Assembly (NCBI GenBank): GCA_945861885.1
Contig: CAMAVR010000031.1
Coordinates: forward strand, 1 to 40,001
From: Nannocystis exedens
GTDB taxonomy: Bacteria; Myxococcota_A; Polyangia; Polyangiales; Polyangiaceae
DNA: 40,001 bases
Reading direction: 5' to 3'
This document shows positions 35,600 to 40,001 of the stretch, one piece after another (the stretch's first letter is position 1; every line of letters begins with the position of its first letter). The translations under genes were made by a program, and so were the position numbers. The notes beneath the pieces were generated by a model, which did no database searches, was not told the DNA's origin, and worked only from the letters and a program-made list of their open reading frames with translations.

Positions 35600-35627
35600 A
35601 ACCTAAGCCGCCCCCTGGCGCCGTCAA
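35600..35627 (-). promoter_or_regulatory. Tentative groESL promoter
   Basis: On the minus strand, cTTGACg (35622-35627) is followed after 16 bases by TAGGTT (35600-35605), about 45 bases before the groES start. The -35 is good, the -10 poor. A heat-shock sigma factor would also favour CTTGA. This is a weak call. Confidence 0.3.
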
Positions 35628-35848
35628 GACCCCCCCTCAAATTTGGGCAAGCGAACAACCGTGGCGCCCCGGCGATTTTGCAAAATACACGCCGTCGTCC
35701 GCTTCGTAGGCCAGGTCGCCCGACATTTGCGTTTCGGAGCGATCTTTTCGACCTGCCAATTGGGGAATTGAGCCGAAAGCGCCCCGTTGTCGAGCTCCCG
35801 CTCGGGGAGGTAATATTCAACCGGCTCTAGCTGCCCACAAACGTTCAT
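35624..35848 (-). pseudogene. Possible remnant of a ketoacyl-ACP synthase III (FabH-like) N-terminus
   Basis: A short minus-strand frame starts at the ATG at 35848 (a TTG at 35899 would lengthen it) and ends at 35624. Its first ~35 residues ([30 protein letters not shown]) resemble the start of FabH-like synthases, where LPE-x-xx-N-x-xL is followed by FP-x-W and EKI before KTGI. After EKI the sequence turns basic ([20 protein letters not shown]) and no longer fits, and no catalytic region follows. Another frame is open over the same stretch, so a frameshifted remnant or a small unrelated gene is possible. Low confidence. Confidence 0.3.
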
Positions 35849-35906
35849 TCGCCGGTGATAGCGGCGATTTGGTGCAACCCGAAGTGAGATCGCCTCCAAG
35901 ACGTGC

Positions 35907-35934
35907 TTGACAGAACAATATTGCAGATTAGTGT
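35907..35934 (+). promoter_or_regulatory. Probable tRNA promoter
   Basis: A perfect consensus -35, TTGACA at 35907-35912, is followed after a 16-base spacer by TAGTGT at 35929-35934, a partial -10. Transcription would begin near 35941, about 37 bases before tRNA-Gln, and continue into tRNA-Glu. Confidence 0.55.
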
Positions 35935-35977
35935 GCCGGACCGCCTGCTCTCCCCCTAAAGGAAAGCGGTGATTCCT

Positions 35978-36048
35978 TGGGGGATCGTCTAACGGCAGGA
36001 CGCCAGATTCTGGCTCTGGCTATCAAGGTTCGAATCCTTGTCCCCCAG
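35978..36048 (+). tRNA. tRNA-Gln (anticodon CTG)
   Basis: The sequence folds as a full cloverleaf. The seven-base acceptor TGGGGGA pairs with TCCCCCA; the anticodon stem CCAGA/TCTGG encloses loop TTCTGGC with anticodon CTG; the T arm is CAAGG-TTCGAAT-CCTTG. The discriminator is G and no CCA is encoded. It reads CAG codons. It probably shares a transcript with tRNA-Glu 38 bases downstream. Confidence 0.95.
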
Positions 36049-36086
36049 CTCATCAAGCTCGCAATTTATTCGTTTTTGATGAAACT

Positions 36087-36158
36087 GACCCCATCGTCTA
36101 GCGGTTAGGACACTGGCCTCTCACGCCGGTAACACGGGTTCAATTCCCGTTGGGGTCA
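36087..36158 (+). tRNA. tRNA-Glu (anticodon CTC), integration site of the island
   Basis: The acceptor GACCCCA pairs with TGGGGTC; the anticodon stem CTGGC/GCCGG encloses CTCTCAC with anticodon CTC; the T arm is ACGGG-TTCAATT-CCCGT. The discriminator A58 is followed by CCA (36159-36161), so CCA may be encoded or may come from the inserted element. The integrase gene reads antisense into its 3' half, up to 36121. Its 3' end is therefore the likely attachment site of the mobile element that fills the rest of the window. Confidence 0.95.
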
Positions 36159-37509
36159 CCATTATTTCTCGGGGTTTGTGCCTCATTTTCGAGGTGCTGG
36201 GGCGGGAGCTGGGGCGATCGCTGCCCCAGCTCGAGTCATTTCCCACACCATGAAGGTCCTCAAAAAGGGTTCGCGGGAGTGGCGCCAGCGGCTCCCCAAA
36301 GTTGCCCCGGCTCTCCTGGCGCGCCTCCTGGATGTACCGTTCCGTCATCTGCGCGTTCGTGTGCCCCATGCGCCATTGAACGTCGAACGGTTCGTCGCGA
36401 CGGACCGCCATGTGGACGCCGCAGGTGTGGCGCAGCTTATGGAACGTCATGTGCTCGCGCATCGCATCGTCGGCGTGGAGCTCGTTGCGCTTGCATTGAG
36501 CGGTCTCGAGATCTTTTCGAATAAGCTCGGCGCAATCTTCCGGCGGCGGAGTCTTCACCAGACGACCGTCGCGTCCCATCGGGTGCTCGACGAGATATCT
36601 AAGCAGCGGAAGCAGGTTCGGCTCGATGGCGACGTAGCGAGCCCTTCCCGTCTTCGTTCGATTGCGAACCTCGCCCGTTCTTACCTGCTTACTGACTCGA
36701 ATCTGCATAGAGCTGAAGTCGATGTCATCCGGCAGCAACGCGCGTAGCTCGCCTTGACGCATGGCCGTGTAGATTGCGACGCCATAAAGCACGCGGCGGT
36801 AGACCGGAACTTCAGAGGCGGACAAGAGCGAGTCGACCTCAATGGGACGAAGAAACGGTTGAGTTCGCGCGACGCCTTTGTCGGGCCCACGAATGTTCTC
36901 GGTCGGGTTCTTGGAGAGCACGCGAAGCGCGGGATCTTTTGATTCGCAGGCTTCGGCGAAAATTCTAGAGGTGTCGCTCCAGATGTTGAGCGCTGACTTC
37001 CACGACAAGCCGACGCGCTTACCGGGTACCCCTTTACCTTCGTGCTGACGGGCGCGTTCACGCACTTTTTCGTCGAGTTCGCAAATGAGCGCTTCAATAT
37101 CCGCTCGCTCTACGTCTTTCATCGCCTTGTCGCCAAAATGCCGGAGTGGCCAGTTCCGCAAGCGACCGACAATGTCGTCGACAGTAACGACTCCACGCGC
37201 GCGCAGCACGTTCGCGTAACGATCCACCCAGTCGCGTACCAGTTCACCTTCCGGCCCCGGCTGCGGGCGACTATCTTCGATCAGCTGGGCCGCCTTGGCA
37301 TCCATCTCCTCCTGCACCGCAGCGATGTACTCACGCGCTCGCTCTTCGCTGTAGCAATAGGCTTCAGGTACCGGGTTCCGTACGCGGGTGCCATCGGGAT
37401 AGCGCACGCGACAGCTGTATCGAACGTAGCCGCTCGGCCATCGGAGTGGGTTGCCTGCCCCACTCCGGGTGACTTCAAGTGCGCCTGGGCGCTGCGGGCG
37501 ATCTGCCAT
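36121..37509 (-). CDS. int: Tyrosine-type site-specific integrase
   Basis: This is a phage/ICE integrase of 462 residues. An N-terminal SAM-like DNA-binding region (LVRDWVDRYANVLRARGVVT, DIVGRLRNWPLRHFGDKAM) precedes the catalytic domain. The catalytic residues are visible: the first Arg in AIYTAMRQGELRAL, a Lys in NRTKTGRARYV, HxxR in FHKLRHTCGVH, and the His and Tyr in GHTNAQMTERYIQ. The final residues, VTPTGIEPVLPA, are read from the antisense of tRNA-Glu, so the gene end is rebuilt by integration, as in other tRNA-targeting integrases. GGAGG nine bases before the ATG supports the start. It points toward the tRNA, the usual layout. Confidence 0.95.
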   Translation of the reverse strand: MADRPQRPGALEVTRSGAGNPLRWPSGYVRYSCRVRYPDGTRVRNPVPEAYCYSEERAREYIAAVQEEMDAKAAQLIEDSRPQPGPEGELVRDWVDRYANVLRARGVVTVDDIVGRLRNWPLRHFGDKAMKDVERADIEALICELDEKVRERARQHEGKGVPGKRVGLSWKSALNIWSDTSRIFAEACESKDPALRVLSKNPTENIRGPDKGVARTQPFLRPIEVDSLLSASEVPVYRRVLYGVAIYTAMRQGELRALLPDDIDFSSMQIRVSKQVRTGEVRNRTKTGRARYVAIEPNLLPLLRYLVEHPMGRDGRLVKTPPPEDCAELIRKDLETAQCKRNELHADDAMREHMTFHKLRHTCGVHMAVRRDEPFDVQWRMGHTNAQMTERYIQEARQESRGNFGEPLAPLPRTLFEDLHGVGNDSSWGSDRPSSRPSTSKMRHKPREIMVTPTGIEPVLPA

Positions 37510-37698
37510 GGCTAAACGCCTCCCGCGCTCTTCGATTCCACGTGATTACAAGCTAGATGATTCATATCGGAGCCTTTTTCCGGTCACGCCCTCGGCCGTT
37601 CTAGCGGCGCGGGGGCACTTTTTTGTCTGACTGCCGACGACGACGCTTAGCACGAGCGCGTCAACTTGTTTGTCAGTGTCGCACGCAACCTTTCCGCG
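37510..37698. other. Intergenic stretch within the element, upstream of the integrase
   Basis: No gene is seen between the integrase and the next gene. It holds the ribosome-binding site of the integrase and probably its promoter, and perhaps arm-type binding sites for the integrase, but no repeats were clear by eye. Confidence 0.5.
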
Positions 37699-38130
37699 TC
37701 ACCGACGCCTCACCGCCGTGCCGGGCGCCAGTGAACCGACGTGCCGATAAACAAGATTCCGCATGGCGTTGGCCGCATCGTCCGTGATTGAAGGTGCGGA
37801 CGCGAGAACCAACTTTTCCTCGCGACGACGACGTGCGGCTTTCGTCGACGCGACCAGCGCGCGAAGATCCGACGCCATCACGTAGCGCGCACCCCGCGGG
37901 CCTCGGACGGCGATGTGCCCTTTTCGGCTGCGGTCCAATACCCAACGGCACGATGGCGCACCGTGGGCGACGACATTCGCTATCGGGATCGGCGTGTCGG
38001 CCGTCTTGTCGTTTGCGATAAGCTCGGCGAGACGCCCGACGACGATGTCGGCAATCGCTTCCGCAACTGCCGTAAGAGTTGGACCCGCGCGCAGGAAGCT
38101 ACCGCCAATTGTTGCTTTTGAGCTCACCAT
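37699..38130 (-). CDS. Small basic protein of the element, possible DNA-binding accessory
   Basis: This is a 143-residue protein of unknown family. The ATG at 38130 follows a perfect GGAGG that lies at the end of the upstream gene. A segment WVLDRSRKGHIAVRGPRGAR followed by YVMASDLRALVAS resembles the helix-turn-helix plus wing of excisionase or MerR-like proteins, where a basic loop binds DNA and a short helix closes the domain. The C-terminus is Arg-rich. As the gene next to the integrase it could be the directionality factor, but this rests on position and weak similarity. It starts two bases after the upstream stop, so it is cotranscribed with the transglycosylase gene. Confidence 0.55.
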   Translation of the reverse strand: MVSSKATIGGSFLRAGPTLTAVAEAIADIVVGRLAELIANDKTADTPIPIANVVAHGAPSCRWVLDRSRKGHIAVRGPRGARYVMASDLRALVASTKAARRRREEKLVLASAPSITDDAANAMRNLVYRHVGSLAPGTAVRRR

Positions 38131-38132
38131 GT

Positions 38133-38711
38133 TCACCTCCTTCCAATCGGCACGAGAATGCGTCCAGGCCCCCAAGGCTGTTCGGCGCGCCACATGAACA
38201 CCGGCGCATCCGCACCGTCGGCGACAACCCGCGGTTGCCCTTGCCGGAAGAAGATGTTCAGCGCGATGACCTCCTCGAATTCAGGCATACCGATCGCGCC
38301 GGCATATTTCTTCGCGACGCATACCTGCGTGTCGGTCGCGCTGTAGAGACCGTGCGGACCCAACCTCGGCTGTCGTCGGCACTCGTAGGCGAACCGCGAC
38401 AACATCGCCGTGCCGATCGAGATGTTCACGCACGGGTCGAACGCGTCACGCAAAGGCCTACCAAACGAGTTTACCCAATCGACGGGCAGCGACATCAAGC
38501 CGAGAATCAATCGTCCGCCGTTGACCCGCATATCGCCCGCGCGGACCATGGCGTCGTCGATCGCACGTGGCTGCGTCTCGGCGTCGCTCCCCACCCCGGC
38601 GATATCGTGGACGTAGTACGCGTTGCCTCGACTACTCGATTCGACGACCGCGTGAACAAGATCGTCGTCGAAGTAGAGACTGCACGCGAGAATTGCGCTT
38701 GCTACATCCAT
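38133..38711 (-). CDS. VirB1-like lytic transglycosylase
   Basis: This 192-residue protein resembles the lytic transglycosylases of type IV secretion systems, which open the peptidoglycan for the channel. The start MDVASAILACSLYFDDDLVH is followed by VVESSSRGNAYYVHDIAG, where Glu24 fits the catalytic glutamate before the SxxGNxY motif. Then come GGRLILGLMSLPVDWV (in place of GLMQIN) and FDPCVNISIGTAMLSRFAYE, matching the FDPC-x-N-x-x-GA-x-xL motif of VirB1. The C-terminus (MPEFEEVIALNIFFRQGQ) is element-specific. No clear signal peptide is seen. The stop overlaps neither neighbour, but the gene is packed between coupled genes. The call rests on motif order rather than close similarity. Confidence 0.65.
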   Translation of the reverse strand: MDVASAILACSLYFDDDLVHAVVESSSRGNAYYVHDIAGVGSDAETQPRAIDDAMVRAGDMRVNGGRLILGLMSLPVDWVNSFGRPLRDAFDPCVNISIGTAMLSRFAYECRRQPRLGPHGLYSATDTQVCVAKKYAGAIGMPEFEEVIALNIFFRQGQPRVVADGADAPVFMWRAEQPWGPGRILVPIGRR

Positions 38712-39142
38712 GGCGAGCTCCCTTCGTTCGGTTGCAAAAGTGACTGCAACACTTTGTGTTTCGGCAACTGGCCCCCGAGCGCAGCGCTGAGGCGGAAATA
38801 GAACTCGTCGGGCAGCGCCGACGGGTTTCGTCCAGTCTTAACGAGGTAAGCGAACAGCTGCTGCACCAGGCGGACGCGACCCGCCGTCGACAAGTCGACC
38901 AAGAGCCGCACGTGCGGCGCAACGCCGGGCACCTTCGCCGCGAAGCGATCGTCGACCGCGAGCGTACGAAAAACAAACAGATGCGTTCGGCGCGCCAGCG
39001 TTACGACGTACGCAACGATCTCCCCCTCGCAAAAGAGCGCGACCAAACCCCGTTGCCCGCGGACGGTCGACGTCGGTTCGCCCCAGAGAAGCCTCGCGCG
39101 AATAGCGTTGCGCGGAGCTCGTATTTGCACGGCGGTACGCAT
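38702..39142 (-). CDS. Element protein of unknown function
   Basis: This 146-residue protein has no family I recognise. It shows no signal peptide and no membrane segment. The N-terminal half has short beta-like stretches (RGLVALFCEGEIVAYVVTLA, LFVFRTLAVDDRFAAKV). The C-terminal half is helical (VRLVQQLFAYLVKTGRNPS, FYFRLSAALGGQLPKHKVLQ). The ATG at 39142 overlaps the upstream TGA by one base (TGATG), so it is translationally coupled; a GTG one codon earlier is also possible. It overlaps the transglycosylase gene by ten bases. Placement suggests a role in conjugation or element maintenance. Confidence 0.65.
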   Translation of the reverse strand: MRTAVQIRAPRNAIRARLLWGEPTSTVRGQRGLVALFCEGEIVAYVVTLARRTHLFVFRTLAVDDRFAAKVPGVAPHVRLLVDLSTAGRVRLVQQLFAYLVKTGRNPSALPDEFYFRLSAALGGQLPKHKVLQSLLQPNEGSSPWM

Positions 39143-39546
39143 CACGATGCCCTCCGCTGGCCGAGGATGCGATCGAGCTCTTGCACCGCGACGATGTCCT
39201 CTTCCAGCACGATCGCGAACGTATGGCAGTGACCGAGCAGCTTTCGATTGGTCGCCTCGGCGACGTCAAGTCGAGCGCGCGTCCGCGCAAGCTCATTTGC
39301 TTGGTCGGCAAGCTTGCCGCGAAACTGCAACGCAACATTGGCACGCCACGCCCCCGAATCGCGTTCACCTTGCAGCTGTTCGTAGAGCTTCTTCAAAGCG
39401 AGCTCCTTCCCCTGCGCATCGGCTGCACGCACGAGAGCGCGACGAAGCTCTTTCTTCAGGCGATGAATCTGCTCAAACTCGGGGAGGTCTTCGAGGCGGT
39501 GGGTGGCGTTGCAGAATTCGAGGAAGGCGGCGTTTTGACGTTCCAT
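39142..39546 (-). CDS. Coiled-coil protein of the element
   Basis: This 134-residue protein is predicted to be almost entirely helical, with heptad-like stretches over residues ~20-120 (HRLKKELRRALVRAADAQGK, LADQANELARTRARLDVAE). A GGAGGGG ribosome-binding site six bases upstream selects the ATG at 39546 over one five codons earlier. Its stop overlaps the start of the next gene. Function unknown; small coiled-coil proteins are common in ICE operons, but no specific partner can be named. Confidence 0.65.
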   Translation of the reverse strand: MERQNAAFLEFCNATHRLEDLPEFEQIHRLKKELRRALVRAADAQGKELALKKLYEQLQGERDSGAWRANVALQFRGKLADQANELARTRARLDVAEATNRKLLGHCHTFAIVLEEDIVAVQELDRILGQRRAS

Positions 39547-39629
39547 ATTCTGCCCCTCCAAGTGGGCATATATAAATTCGCCAAAACGCCGCTTCAGTTT
39601 CCAAGTCGCGCGAAAGTTCTTATATTGAT

Positions 39630-40001
39630 TCAGATTAACGCGGGAGGTCGGGGCCGCCGACGTTGGGGCTTCGCCGCGCTCTGAAGCGGTTGGGCCGGCC
39701 GTGGGACCGATATCTTGCCCCCCGCTTTCCCCTGATTGACCAGCTCGCCTAGCTGCGCGGCGAGACGCCCTAAAAACGCGTCAAGCGTGTCGGTGCCCTC
39801 TTGGATTGCACGCATTGCGGCTTCCCATAACGCCGTCATGTCTGGCGTCGTCGCCACCGCCGGCAAGGCGCCGATCAAGGCTCGGCCGATCGTGGTCGAG
39901 ACCATGACGTTGTTGCTCCGTGAGACGTAGCCGCGCCTCACCAACGTTTCGATAATCGCCCCCCGCGTGGCCGGGGTGCCGATGCCGTCCGTTTCGGTGA
40001 G
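39630..40001 (-). CDS. topB: Topoisomerase III (TopB-like), C-terminal fragment at the window edge
   Basis: The frame runs off the right edge without a start, so only the C-terminal ~123 residues are seen. At the edge the translation reads LTETDGIGTPATRGAIIETL then VRRGYVSRSNN, the IGTPATRA-x-IIE-x-L motif near the end of the type IA catalytic core. SPDMTALWE-like TTPDMTALWEAAM, with IQEGTDTLDAFLGRLAAQL, follows as in TopB. The end is Pro/Arg/Lys-rich ([14 protein letters not shown]) and lacks zinc fingers. TopB copies are standard in GI-type ICEs, where they help DNA processing. The catalytic tyrosine lies outside the window. Confidence 0.88.
   Translation of the reverse strand, partial: LTETDGIGTPATRGAIIETLVRRGYVSRSNNVMVSTTIGRALIGALPAVATTPDMTALWEAAMRAIQEGTDTLDAFLGRLAAQLGELVNQGKAGGKISVPRPAQPLQSAAKPQRRRPRPPALI

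Larger units (their letters stand above)
36121..40001. mobile_element. Integrase end of a putative integrative and conjugative element at tRNA-Glu
   Basis: From the 3' half of tRNA-Glu to the right edge, the genes form one minus-strand block: tyrosine integrase, four small coupled genes including a VirB1-like lytic transglycosylase, and topoisomerase III. This set (tRNA-targeted integrase, TopB, VirB1-type enzyme) is typical of ICEs of the genomic-island (GI-type) group. Start/stop overlaps and strong GGAGG ribosome-binding sites mark it off from the chromosomal genes to the left. The far end and the second att copy are outside the window, so its size, conjugation genes and completeness are unknown. 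Confidence 0.75.

Noticed and set aside
35557..35640. CIRCE heat-shock operator upstream of groES
   Set aside because: The TTAGCACTC/GAGTGCTAA inverted repeat is absent.
35557..35820. Upstream extension of groES
   Set aside because: GroES starts at MKIRPLADR with a good ribosome-binding site; the extra residues are unrelated.
38079..38801. 240-residue plus-strand frame across the ICE operon
   Set aside because: The minus-strand genes have coupled starts and stops and strong ribosome-binding sites; the plus frame crosses all of them.
39181..39684. Plus-strand frame over the coiled-coil gene of the element
   Set aside because: The minus-strand gene has a GGAGGGG site and overlaps its neighbour; the plus frame has no ribosome-binding site and runs into topB.

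Overview
The window looks like chromosomal DNA of a Gram-negative bacterium, most likely Myxococcota or a related former deltaproteobacterium. It carries BamA, two TolC-type outer-membrane channels, many lipoproteins with a lipobox, a Cys-rich lipoprotein and a choice-of-anchor-L lipoprotein of the kind common in myxobacteria, the order rpsP-khpA-rimM-trmD-SPOUT methyltransferase, and an M16 protease pair. GC content is moderately high. The placement is inferred from gene content, not from a marker search.

Layout. 0.3-3.6 kb, minus strand: a biotin carboxylase, a small Cys-rich lipoprotein, a long perfect inverted repeat and a choice-of-anchor-L lipoprotein. 3.6-6.5 kb, minus strand: both subunits of a type IIB DNA topoisomerase VI, an archaeal/plant-type enzyme that is rare in bacteria. 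6.6-16.1 kb, plus strand: a spinster-like MFS transporter, bamA, gyrA, nth, and a 705-residue putatively exported protein whose C-terminal half carries a RING-like cluster followed by an IBR/Rcat-like cysteine cluster, recalling eukaryotic RING-between-RING ubiquitin ligases. 16.2-19.5 kb: a BIG2 lipoprotein, then meaB, queG and a TrmN6-like methyltransferase. 19.5-19.7 kb: a palindromic intergenic element made of four hairpins. 19.7-24.1 kb, minus strand: the ribosome/tRNA-maturation operon, followed by a SorA/SorB-like sulfite-oxidase pair. 24.3-27.7 kb: a possible SCP2-like protein and a catalytic plus non-catalytic M16 protease pair. 27.8-31.5 kb: a TPR protein with a C-terminal TFIIB/cyclin-like segment, then two TolC-family genes tail to tail. 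31.6-35.6 kb: a large helical lipoprotein, then groEL and groES.

35.9-36.2 kb: a promoter and two tRNA genes (Gln-CTG, Glu-CTC). A tyrosine integrase reads into the tRNA-Glu gene and ends inside it. The rest of the window, to the right edge, looks like the integrase end of an integrative and conjugative element: a tight minus-strand operon with a VirB1-like lytic transglycosylase, three unassigned small genes and the C-terminus of a topoisomerase III. Its other end lies outside the window.

The most unusual items are the exported RING/IBR-like protein, the bacterial topoisomerase VI (giving this genome IA, IIA and IIB topoisomerases within one 40-kb window), and the TPR-cyclin fusion. None of these could be confirmed by a database or structure search here.
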